DNA of 64,000 nt from the NCBI GenBank assembly GCA_003327425.1, contig QOQW01000019.1, positions 1 through 64,000 of the forward strand, given 5' to 3'. Position 1 is the first letter of the stretch, and each line of letters begins with the position of its first letter. The notes beneath the pieces are model-generated. The model saw only the letters and a program-made list of their open reading frames with translations. It had not been told where the DNA came from and made no database searches. Made by a program: the position numbers and the translations under genes. Positions 26,618 to 37,000 of this stretch are shown in pieces. This DNA is from Candidatus Ozemibacter sibiricus (GTDB lineage Bacteria; Muiribacteriota; Ozemobacteria; Ozemobacterales; Ozemobacteraceae).

Positions 26618-29600
26618 ATGAGCAGGACGCGGTATTGGTCGGTGGCGGTCATTCTGGCCGTGGCGGTGCTGGGGGCGATCCCGGTCGGCGAGGCGTGCAG
26701 CGCCAAGGGACCGCAGGATCCCTACACCGGCTTGATCACCTACCCCAACAACGAGGGAACCAACGGCAACAAGACGCAGATCCCCGATCTGCCCGACACG
26801 CCGTTCGCCGGCGGCAAGTTCTTCAAAGCCTGGAAAGGCGACGGCATGAAGGTCATCATCGTGCCGGTCGGTTCGACCCTGGTCTTCGACGGGGTGATCC
26901 AGTCCGCCGCTCCGATCAGCCCTCCCCGCCCCGCCTTCTGGGAAGAAGGCGAACAGCAGCAGCTCTACGGCCGCCTCGTCAGAGACATGGCCCCCCCCAA
27001 GTGGACCATCTTCGGCAACGGCCGCGGCGACTACGCTCCCGGACAGGCCCCGCCCACCGACCCCGGCTTCTCGCTCAAACCCTTCGAAATGGGTCCCGAC
27101 TGCATGATCGTCGAAGACACCCCGGCCGTCAAAGCCCTCTGGAAGCTCTCCTACGACCAGAAATCCGCCATCAACATGCTGGGCATCGCCTACAACGATC
27201 CCGTCTACAAGGCAGCCATCGACAAAGCGCTGCCTCCCGGCGCCGATTTCGCCAACATCCTGCAGAACGCCGGCGGGCGAGAGCCCCAGTTCGACCTCGA
27301 CGCCAAGAAACTGAACAATTTCGAGATCAGCCCCACCGGCCCCGAAGGCGTCGAAGGTCTGCGCAAAGGGCTGCGCGAAGCGCTTCCCCACACGCCCGGC
27401 TGCCAGACGACCGAAGAGGTGGTCGAACGCCGCTTCAAGAACGCCGACGGCACCGCCAGCTACACCAAGAAACTGCCCGCCACCGCCGGCCTCATCTTGA
27501 AGGCCGGCTACATCGCCATGCAGGAGTGGTATGCCTCCGGCAAATACAACACCAAGTTCCTGATCACTCCGCCCAGCGGTTCCACCGTCGAATTCGGCGG
27601 CGAGCAACTGGTCAAGAAGTTCGAGGCGCCCACCGCTCCCGACTACTGGACGATCGACCTCAACAGCGGCCTCGAATCCTGCAAGGATTGCGTCTGGTGC
27701 TGGATCGAGGCCAAAGGCACCCTGAAACCCGCCGACAGCAAGATCGATCCCTCCTCGAGCAACGAGAAATTCTACGACGTCGACCCCACCTCGATCGCCA
27801 TCGGCGGGGTGATGGTGCGCGGCTACTACCAGAGCGGCAACTCCACCGCCGGCCGCAACACCCTGGTCTATGTCGTGGTGGCCGATACCGAGCCGCCCGC
27901 CGCCTTCGAGTGGCTGGACGCCTTCGCCATCAAGGGCGAGACCGGCAAGCCCCTGGCGGCGACCAACCAGGCGAATGCGCTGCGCCTGCGCGTCTACGAC
28001 AACAACCCGTTGCTGGGCGCCGACAAGTTCAAGAACATCCATGAGGCTGAGGGCGTCAAGGGACTGGCCGACTTCGAATTCGTCGAAGCCGGCAAACGCC
28101 AGGGTGGCAGCAACGTCGTCGAGGTCTATAAGCGCTACCTCGAGCCGGTCAAAGACGGCTATGGGGAAGCCAATTTCCGGCCCCGCCTCGCCTACAACGT
28201 CTGCGTGGCGGCCTGCCTCGGCTTCAAGCTGACCGGCTCGGCGGCCGCCCTCGAGAAGTACGTCGGCCCCGTCCCCAACCTGCACGACCGCGTCGCCCTC
28301 GTCAGCCAGCGCTTCGTCTGGAAGACCGCCAGCGAAGCCCGTGTGATCGGCCGGCAGGTCTACAACTCCAAGGGAGAGACCGTCACCGGCCTCGCCGCCC
28401 TCCAGAACCAGTTCGAGTGGTCCGGCTACGGCTCATTCGACCTCGAGGTGCCGCTGAGCAGTCTCGACGAGCCCATGGGCACCCTGTTCGCCGAGGGCAG
28501 CCGCCGTTATGACCTGACCTTCGCCGAGGCCGGCCTGGCCGCGCCCAGCGGTTCCCCCGCCCCTGGCGTGCCTGTCCAGAACGGCAAACTCCAGTTCTAC
28601 CCGTGGTCAGACAAAGCGCTCAAGATCTTTCCCATCGTCCAGGACGGAGTCGGCAACCAGACCCCCAGAGAAGCCACCGTCAACGCCATCCTGGCCACCC
28701 GATTCAGCGGGCTCGACGTGAAATCGCCCGATGACGCCGTCGCCTCCTGGACCGACCCCGCCGACCTCGACGGCGCGGTCGCCGCCACCCCGGTGAAGGG
28801 CGGCCGCCTCGGACTCGACGCCAATCTGCCCGGCAAGACCGGGGCAGGGCCGTTCGATTGGGGCAGGTTCGCGTTCGTCGCGTCGCTGAAAGACAAGGGG
28901 CGGCCCCAGATCGCCCTCGAGATCCGCAACGCCAAGAACGAGAAGGCGGTGCTCTACGGCAACTTCGCCGCCATGGGCGACCTGCCAGGCTATTATGCCG
29001 CCCTCGCCAAGGCGGGGTCCAATGACTGGTGCAGCACCACCGACAGCAACAAGGGCATCGCGGCGTTCACCTCCGACAGTCCCAACGACGCCGACGAGCT
29101 CTATGTGTTCGAGGCCGGCCTCGCGCAAGACCTCTACCTCGACATGCAGAGCGCCATCGAGGCGGGCCGGTTCCGACCCTGGCTCTTCAATCTTCCCGAG
29201 AATACCGACGTCGGATTGCCGATCTGGGGCGCCAACTACTGGAATGGACGGCCGGCCTACAACCACGACCGCCTGGCGTACCAGCAAGGCAACCGCGATC
29301 GCCTGCTCTTCCGCTACTGGGCCTGGGACAACCTCAATCCCTACGACTGGCAGCACTCATCCTTCCCGCAAGGGGTGAAAATCCAGTCGGGCGATCGCGA
29401 GTTCAAGGCGGTCAAGGCCGACAAGATCACGGCCAGGGTGACCCTCATCGACAAACCGGTCTATCCCGGCGACGGCAAGGTGCCCGCCACGAAGGTCTGG
29501 TGGCCCGATTACATCTTCCAGAACCCCTCGCACCGCAGCGCTGGCACCTATGAAGAGTGCTCAATCGCCCTGGAGGCCGAAGACGAAGCCGGCAACAAGC

Positions 29601-29689
29601 CGCGCCTGCTCAAGGTCTTCTTCCGCATCATCCCGCCAGGCGTCGAAACGATCCGCACCCTGGAGGACAACCGCGAACGGCAGAAATAA
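26618..29689 (+). CDS. large secreted protein of unknown function
   Basis: 1023 residues from an ATG with GAGGAGG; the earlier track start is not supported. The signal peptide is VAVILAVAVLGAIPVGEA, followed directly by Cys, but GEAC is not a good lipobox. The mature protein has aromatic- and Asp-rich stretches suggesting beta domains (WTIDLNSGLESCKDCVWCWIEAKG, NYWNGRPAYNHDRLAYQQGNRDRLLFRYWAWDN, split here for clarity). An SCKDCVWC cluster holds three Cys that could bind metal or form disulfides. A final domain (RVTLIDKPVYPGDG) resembles an Ig-like strand pattern. No catalytic motif is recognised. It stands alone and is followed by a strong hairpin. Confidence 0.75.
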   Translation: MSRTRYWSVAVILAVAVLGAIPVGEACSAKGPQDPYTGLITYPNNEGTNGNKTQIPDLPDTPFAGGKFFKAWKGDGMKVIIVPVGSTLVFDGVIQSAAPISPPRPAFWEEGEQQQLYGRLVRDMAPPKWTIFGNGRGDYAPGQAPPTDPGFSLKPFEMGPDCMIVEDTPAVKALWKLSYDQKSAINMLGIAYNDPVYKAAIDKALPPGADFANILQNAGGREPQFDLDAKKLNNFEISPTGPEGVEGLRKGLREALPHTPGCQTTEEVVERRFKNADGTASYTKKLPATAGLILKAGYIAMQEWYASGKYNTKFLITPPSGSTVEFGGEQLVKKFEAPTAPDYWTIDLNSGLESCKDCVWCWIEAKGTLKPADSKIDPSSSNEKFYDVDPTSIAIGGVMVRGYYQSGNSTAGRNTLVYVVVADTEPPAAFEWLDAFAIKGETGKPLAATNQANALRLRVYDNNPLLGADKFKNIHEAEGVKGLADFEFVEAGKRQGGSNVVEVYKRYLEPVKDGYGEANFRPRLAYNVCVAACLGFKLTGSAAALEKYVGPVPNLHDRVALVSQRFVWKTASEARVIGRQVYNSKGETVTGLAALQNQFEWSGYGSFDLEVPLSSLDEPMGTLFAEGSRRYDLTFAEAGLAAPSGSPAPGVPVQNGKLQFYPWSDKALKIFPIVQDGVGNQTPREATVNAILATRFSGLDVKSPDDAVASWTDPADLDGAVAATPVKGGRLGLDANLPGKTGAGPFDWGRFAFVASLKDKGRPQIALEIRNAKNEKAVLYGNFAAMGDLPGYYAALAKAGSNDWCSTTDSNKGIAAFTSDSPNDADELYVFEAGLAQDLYLDMQSAIEAGRFRPWLFNLPENTDVGLPIWGANYWNGRPAYNHDRLAYQQGNRDRLLFRYWAWDNLNPYDWQHSSFPQGVKIQSGDREFKAVKADKITARVTLIDKPVYPGDGKVPATKVWWPDYIFQNPSHRSAGTYEECSIALEAEDEAGNKPRLLKVFFRIIPPGVETIRTLEDNRERQK

Positions 29690-29717
29690 CGCCTCTCTCG
29701 TCCGCTCGGATTTCCTT

Positions 29718-29740
29718 CGCCCGCCCCCTCGGGGCGGGCG
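29718..29740 (+). terminator. hairpin terminator after secreted protein gene
   Basis: A perfect 10-bp GC stem, CGCCCGCCCC/GGGGCGGGCG, with a 3-nt loop, 28 bp after the stop codon. The T-tract is weak (TCT). Confidence 0.6.
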
Positions 29741-29844
29741 TCTGGCATAGGGCCGATCGACGCTGCATCTGTCGCAGACGGCCAGCGCTCATGCCTTGGG
29801 CGAGATGAGTGGCCATTCTGCCTTGGACAAGGTATCATGGCCAT

Positions 29845-30870
29845 ATGACGACGGACATGGATGCCCAGAGACGATTGGCGGAAATCGATCGGTTACGCGA
29901 CGAAATTCGGGCCATCGAAGACGAGGTCGCGGCGCGCGCCGGTCAGGCAGAGAGCCGCGGGGCTTCCCCCGAAGAACTGCGCCAGATCGGCGCCCGCGGC
30001 CGACAGGCGACCGAGCTGCGAGCGCGGCTCGAGAAATGGTGCCAGGAGCTGCGCCGCGATCACCCCGAGATCTTCGCCGCCTGGGCCGAACGGCATCAGG
30101 CGGCCGTGCGCCGGCTGATCATGGCCGAACTGGCCCGCCACCGGCCCGGCGTGGCGTCGGTCGAAGAGGGCCTCGCCCGCATCACGGCCGAGGGCGCCTA
30201 CTCCAGCGACGACCTGAAGGTGCTGCAACTGGCCGGCTTCCTGGACGAATGGCGCGAAGTGCTGGAAGGAAAGCGCCCGTATGCGCTGTTCCCCCCCACC
30301 TGGGAAACCTACCCTCCCGTGCCGGCGCTGGACTGCGACCTGCGCGAGCCCCTTCCCGTGCCCGCCGATCTCGCGGCCCGCCACCCCGACATCCTGGCCG
30401 TGCGCGAATGGCAGGCCTGGCACGCCGGGCTGGTCTTCCTGGCCGAGGCCCTGTCGATCCTCGACCAGGGCAAACCCTGCCGGCTCGAGCGCGCCACCGG
30501 CGCCTACACCCCGGGCCAGCCCTGGGAAAGCGCGTTGACGTTGACCACCGGCCAGCTGTCGATCACCCTGCGCTGGGGCGAGGAGCCGAGCGGCTCAGCC
30601 GCCACCGACGCCCCCGCCAGCGCGACCGACGCTCCCGCCGGCCCCGGCCCCGCAGGAACCCGCCCCTTCTGCCGAGTCACGACGAGCGGCTTTTTGCCGC
30701 ACGAGCAACTGCTCTGGAGCGGCTCCTTCGGCGGAGAATCCTCCGGGCTGACCATCAGCTTCCGCCACTTCCGCGAGGATGCCATCGAAGCCATCCAAAC
30801 CCTGGCCGGCCGCCTGTTCGCCAAGGCCACCCTGACCACGACGACCCCGGCCAGCCCAACAACCGGTTGA
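29845..30870 (+). CDS. hypothetical cytoplasmic protein with N-terminal coiled coil
   Basis: 341 residues from the ATG at 29845 (MTTDMDAQ); the track start 36 bp upstream is less likely because a TATCAT box would lie inside it. Residues 5-85 are a charged coiled coil (RLAEIDRLRDEIRAIEDEVAARAG, RARLEKWCQELRRD). The rest is alpha/beta with no motif I recognise (SVEEGLARITAEGAYSSDDLKVLQLAGF, REWQAWHAGLVFLAEALSILDQG), with a Pro/Ala/Thr-rich insert near 250-275. No signal peptide or membrane span is visible. No Shine-Dalgarno precedes the start, and the transcript may be leaderless. Confidence 0.7.
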   Translation: MTTDMDAQRRLAEIDRLRDEIRAIEDEVAARAGQAESRGASPEELRQIGARGRQATELRARLEKWCQELRRDHPEIFAAWAERHQAAVRRLIMAELARHRPGVASVEEGLARITAEGAYSSDDLKVLQLAGFLDEWREVLEGKRPYALFPPTWETYPPVPALDCDLREPLPVPADLAARHPDILAVREWQAWHAGLVFLAEALSILDQGKPCRLERATGAYTPGQPWESALTLTTGQLSITLRWGEEPSGSAATDAPASATDAPAGPGPAGTRPFCRVTTSGFLPHEQLLWSGSFGGESSGLTISFRHFREDAIEAIQTLAGRLFAKATLTTTTPASPTTG

Positions 30871-31000
30871 CGACCAATCGTTGCGCCGTTGGGAATGGCC
30901 TGGCAAGAATTATCACCATTCCCCCTCCCACCGTCTAAAGTCTGACCCCGTAAAAGACCACTCGCCTCAACGGGAAGCCTTGGCTCCTCCGGCGGTCAGG

Positions 31001-34000
31001 TCACCATTGATAGTAGTACTGCTGCCCCCGGACATCTTGTTCCCGATTGGGCGATACGACCTTCCGGCCTCGATTGAAGGTGGTGGGAACAATCTGGTCA
31101 GGTCGTACTCCCTGTTCGAATTGAATGCCATCCAACCAGACGGAATGCGAGCCCAAGGCGGTCGGGCTCGAATTATCCAGGAGAATGTGGGCCTGGCTGG
31201 CCACGGATTCGTTGAACGCAAGATCCAGAGCGATGAAAATTCGGTAGAAGGTCATCATGGCTCCTCCACCATCTGGCGGATAGAAGGGGAAGGTTTCCGT
31301 CACCCCGACATTGACCAGGTTCGGGCCACCGCCGATGACTTGCCCGGTGGAAGCCACCTCGACGAAATCATAAACCGCTACCGATCCGTCTTCCCGTGTC
31401 TGGGCCAAACCGATACGCACCGACCCTGTCCCGGGGCAGACCCAACCCGACAGAATGAACCGACCAGGAGCGGCAGGCACGGCCGGGAAGGTGGTGGTCG
31501 CGATGGTCTGATACACGGTGCCCGAAGCGAAATTCGGCCCGGTATGCGCCGCCAACACCTCGACCCGGAACTGACACGTATCGACCGCCGCCCCGGCGTT
31601 GCCGCTCAACGCCTGGCCGCCGGTGGGCCCATAGATGCTGGCCATCTGCCCGGCCGGCACCGCGATCCGCACATGAGCGGTGGCGATCCCTCCGGGTGGC
31701 ACGGGATCGGGTAGATACGTCGTGGACGCCTGCAAGGCTCCCACAGGAATGGTATTCCCCAAGCCATCATCCAAGGCCGTAAATGTCCAAGCGAATCCGG
31801 ACAAAGCCACATTGCCGAGATTGCGGAAGCCCACTTCGATCCAGTGGGAAGTGGTACCAGCCGTCAAGGTGCCGAAATCGACCAGGGTCGGCAGCAGATC
31901 GAGAGCCTGGTAGGTCAACACCGTCACCCGCGTGTTGAACGTGGCCGAAGCTTCACCGGGCTGCACGATCCCATCGTTGTTTTCGTCCTCCCAGACCGTG
32001 TGCGTCCCGATGTAGGTTCCGGGCGGGGTGAAGGGAGGAATGGTCAGCGAGGCGACGGCCGCCCGATTGCCTGCCACGTTGATGACGAATGGCGCAGCCG
32101 GGGCGAGGCCCAGGTTCGCGCTGGCGATCGCCACGCTCCCCGACCAGGAGTCGCTGGCCAGCCAGCGAACCCGTTGCAACGGGAAGTCTCCTGTATTGGT
32201 GACCGTGAACCCAGCGGAGGGAATGGCGCCAGGGTTGGCATTCCCGAGATCGACCATCGGGGTGACGGCGATCCCCTTCTTTCCAACTTGTACTATCACC
32301 GAGAAATTGGCATATTCCTCCGCCGCCGGTTGATGAGCCCCATCGGCCGGATTGTAGTCTTCATAGACCAGGAATGTCCCGTTGTAGGTGCCATTGGCCC
32401 GCGGCGCCCCGATGCTGACGCTTACTGTCGCGATGACCGAAGCCCCGACGGGAATGGCCCCGATCGGATCGGAGAAGGTGGCATTGGCCGCCGGAATGGT
32501 ATCGACCCCTCCGACCAGAGCGGCCGATTTCCCGCGAACGAGCGCCAATGGAATATTGCCCACATTTTGCACTTCGATCGGCGCTTGAACGAGGCTGCCT
32601 TCGGTGGCCAACCCGAGATTGAGGGGGTTTTGGATGACCTTGAGAACCCGTTTCGCGTTCACGGTCAGTTGGAGGACGGCGGTGGTGCTCGCTTCGGCCG
32701 CCTGCATGATGGCATCGTTGTTGGAGTCATCCCAGGCCGTCAGTGTCGCCACATAGACTCCGGCGGGGGTCGCCGCCGGAATATTCACCGACCAATACCC
32801 GGTAACGGTCTGGCCCACCAGGATCATGCCGATCGGCGAAGGAGTGAAGACGCTCGCGGTGGCCGGAATGGTGGTGGGCCCGATCAACGCCGTCGCCGTC
32901 GCCCGCGCTCGCGTGATGGTCAACGAACCGTCGTTGTAGACACGGAACGCCTTCTGAAGAGAAGTCGAAGCCGGATCGCCCGAGGTGGTGACGGTGGCAT
33001 CGAGCACATCGAGCGAGACGATGCCGACTTGCACCGCAACTCGGAAATCATCTTGCGGTTCCCCGACGTTTCGAACGGTGTCCGGACTGTCGAAAAGCCA
33101 GGCGGAGCTGCCCAGATAGTCGCCCAAAGCCTGCCCTGCGGGAACATTCAAGGTGATATCGCGATAAAAGAACGCCCCCGCCGGCGCAGAAAATGGCTCT
33201 GCCGGCGGGAAACTGTAATTGGCCTGGCCGATCGTGCCCGGCCCGATCAGATCGACTTTCTCCCACCGGAGTTGGGTCAGATCGGTATTTCCCGTGTTGC
33301 GGCAAGGGATCTGGACGGTTTTGGCGGTTCCGGGGGCCATTCCCCCGAAATCGACGACCGGCACCAGGACCTGGACGGAAGCCGCCGCATCGACCGTGAC
33401 CTGAAGGACGAACGAAGCGGAGGCTTCGAAACTATCGCAGATTTGATTGCCATTCGTATCTTCAAATACCCACTGCACGCCGGAATAAACGCCCAGCGGC
33501 GTCCCAGGGGGAATGTATACCCCAACCGTCACGTTGCCAGTGCCGCCAATGGCCACGGCTGCCGGCAAGCTCACATTCAGGCTCGAAGTCGCGATGGTAT
33601 CGCTCCCGTTGCTCAGGGGGGCGAGAATGGGCCGGAGCTTACTCAAAGGAAGCTCCCCCGTATTAGTCAGCGTCAATGGTGGAGCCGCGAGCGTATTGTT
33701 CGGGGGGGCATGCCCGGCATTGAGAGGACTGGGAGCCAGGGTGAAGGAGATCGTCCCGATTCCGATCCTGACCTGGAAAGTACGGGCCGCCTCCGTAGCG
33801 TTGAGGCTGCTGTTGTTGTCACGGTCATCCCAGAGGGTCCAGGTGGCCAGATAAATTCCGCTTGGGTGCACTGGAGGGATGACCGCCCGCACGGAGGCCT
33901 GGCTGGCCAGCGGTACGGCAAGGAAGCCGGGATTGGTCGGAGTGACCGTGATGGTGGTGGTCGTTCCCACGGTTTGTTGGAATTTCAAGTTGAGAAGGTC

Positions 34001-37000
34001 GAGATTGCCACCATTGAAATAATTGAGGGTCTGGGGATTGGTCGTCAGGTTGCGGGGCCAGTTCCCCAGGTCGATGAGCGACTCTACGGTGAAGACGTTG
34101 GTCTTGGCGGGAACATCGACTTGCACGTTGAATCGATCATACGGTTCACCGATGTCGATCTGCAGATTGCCATTCAGATCGTCATAGACGGCCATCGTCG
34201 CGATATACGAGCCTGAGGCTTGATTGTAGGGCACCCAGAGGGTCGCCGTCGCGGGGCTGGTCGCCCCCGGATTGACCGTGCCGACCGGAGAAGGAGTGAA
34301 GGTCAGATGGACATTGGGGATCTTGGCTCCGCCAGGGCCGTTCAAATCGACCTTATTCCACAATACTGCCACCGCTGTGGCGTTGGCGACATTTCGGACG
34401 GCCCCGGAGAAGGGGCTGCTGTTCTCGCCGGGACCGACCGTGCCGAGGTTCCAGATATCGGGGGTCGCCAGCAAGGCCCGACGGAAAATCCGAATGGAAT
34501 TGGACACCAATTTGCCGGTCGAGGTGGCGATTCCGCTGTTCAGATCGATCCCAGTCGCCGACGAGGCCAGTTGCGCGGTCACCGACAGACTGCCCACCAG
34601 GCCTGTTTCGGAAGCGGCAGTAAACACCCAGCCGAACGTCGCCAGGGAGTTGCCGAACACGGTGAGCGAAGCCGGCGTCGGACCAGAAACCAAGGTCAGA
34701 TCGCCAGTACTTGCGGCTGTCTTGATCAACGCCGAAGCAGTCGCCGGGCTGATGGTCGCCGCGGCCGTCGAGAGATTGTTCCGCAGCGACAGAGAGGCGA
34801 GCACCGTTTCTCCTTCGTACACGCTGGGAGGGGAGAGGGTCAGCGAGCCGATCAGGCTGCCAGGAACTTGAACACTGCAGTATTGAAGAGCCAAAGCCGG
34901 GTTGGATAAGGTGTTGCCATTGGAATCTGGATCATTTTCGATGCTGACCGTCCAGGTGCCGAGCACGGCCGTTCCCGGCAGGACATACAAATGATCCGCC
35001 GTGCCCGAGGCATTGGCTGCCAGCATTGGCGATACGTTGACCCACCCCGTGGGCAAGGTAGGGGTTGGAATGAACGAATTGTACAATCTGATGCGATACC
35101 ACTGCGAGTTCGGGTTGAGACCGAATGCCCGGATGAAAATGGTCTGCCCGCGATTGAAGGAGTATTGCTCGGGGTTATAGGTATCGCTGGCCGACAGCAG
35201 AAGGCCGATGCTGGCGACCGTCCAGGAGTCGTTCGGGGTGGCCGGATTCAGGTAGGTCACCGAAGCCGGCCAGTTGGCATCGTAGGCTCGCAGGCTGGCC
35301 GTCAGCGTTGCCAGACCAGTGGGCGAGTAGAGATCGACGTTCACGCCAAAGGTGAAGGTGGCAACCGTGTTGCCTCCCGCCAAGGCAAATGGCAGTGGCG
35401 GTGAAGCCAACGACTGGGCATACGTTCCGACCGTGATGCTCAAACTGGCGGCTTCGATGATGGCGGTAGCCGAACCGGCATTGCGCAACGCGAAGGTCAC
35501 CGTCACGCCCTGTTGGTTGCGATACACCACGGTCGGCGTCGCCACGACATTCAAGACCTGCAACGCCGGCGGATTTTGAATCCAACACACGTTGCTCGTC
35601 GCCGTGGCGCTGACCAACGGGGTATCATCATTGCCATCGAAGCCGCGTCCACTGACCGAGGCGATCATCGTCCCCGGCGATACGGCGACGAACTGCCACG
35701 TGAACGTCGCCTGCCCATTGCCCGGCACGTCTTGCAAAGCGGGGGTCGGCCCCCCGGTCTGATTGGCTACCCCCGTACCAGAAACGGCCAGCGGGCTGGG
35801 ATAGGCGCTCTTGACAATGGCCCCCCCCGAATTGGTGAAGGTCGAAGTCGCGACGAACGGTTGGCCGACCGATACAAATGGAGGCAGGGCGAGATTCACC
35901 GACAGGCTGGCCGGCGAGACCACAGAGAAAACATTCTCACAAACGATGTAGGTATTGAGGGGATCGGTGATGCGGATACGCCATTGGCCATACGGCGACG
36001 TCGGATCAAGAGAGAAGGCATGAAACAATTCACCATTCAAATCTGCTGTTAAAGGGGGGGTGGAAGAAGCCACTTCAACATTGCCCGGATTGTACCAACG
36101 AACGACAAACTCCCGGAGGGGAGCCAAAACTTCCCCCTTGGCATAGACAACCTTCACTCCACTGGTCGGACGGTTGAAACTTGAAGATTCATACAAGTAG
36201 GAAGCATCTTTGAAGGTTTTGACCTTTTCGGCGATGATGGTCCAACTTGCAGGATACAAGGCCCCTGACGACGTGGCGGTATTGAACGTGTTGAGATCGG
36301 TATACCCGACATCGCCGTCGATCAGATCGCTCCCCGTGGCGGTCAGCGGGTTGACATCCACCCCATAAGTAGCCAGTTGGCTGAAACCGCCCTGGACCGT
36401 CAGCGGAAACACCGTCACAGGGTAGGTGGCATCATAGGTCTTGGGCACCGCAGGCGGCGGCAGGAAGGTGAACTTCAGCACCGATGCATCCCAGCGCGCG
36501 AGGGCTTCCCCGAGGTTGATCACTTCCAGAAGAACCGGGACATTGATCTGCCCTCGGGCGATGAAACTCGGAGCGGTGATCCGGTTCAACACCACATCGG
36601 CAGGGTTCTGAATGGTCCAGGTGTCGGTGATGTCGGCGCTGACATCATCGGTGTTCTTGCCGCTGAAGGTATTGGTTCCGGAAGCCGTTCCGTTGATGAC
36701 GACCACGCCCGAGTCGCTATTGGGCGAGACATTGACCGAAAATGTCGCCACGAATGAGCTGAGAGGCGGGATGATCGTGCCGATCGACGGAGACACCAAC
36801 GTGAACGTATGACTGCCCAAGGAGAACGTGAGGCTGGCTCCATCGAAGGCATAGGGGGTTTCCCCCTGGTTTTCGATCGTCATGCGCACAGGGATCCCCG
36901 ATTGGCCCTTGTTGACGTAGGCGGGCGTCGCATCGATGGAAATGATCGCCAGACGGGCTTTCGACCGAATCCACCACGTGTGTGTCTGATCGGCTCCTTG

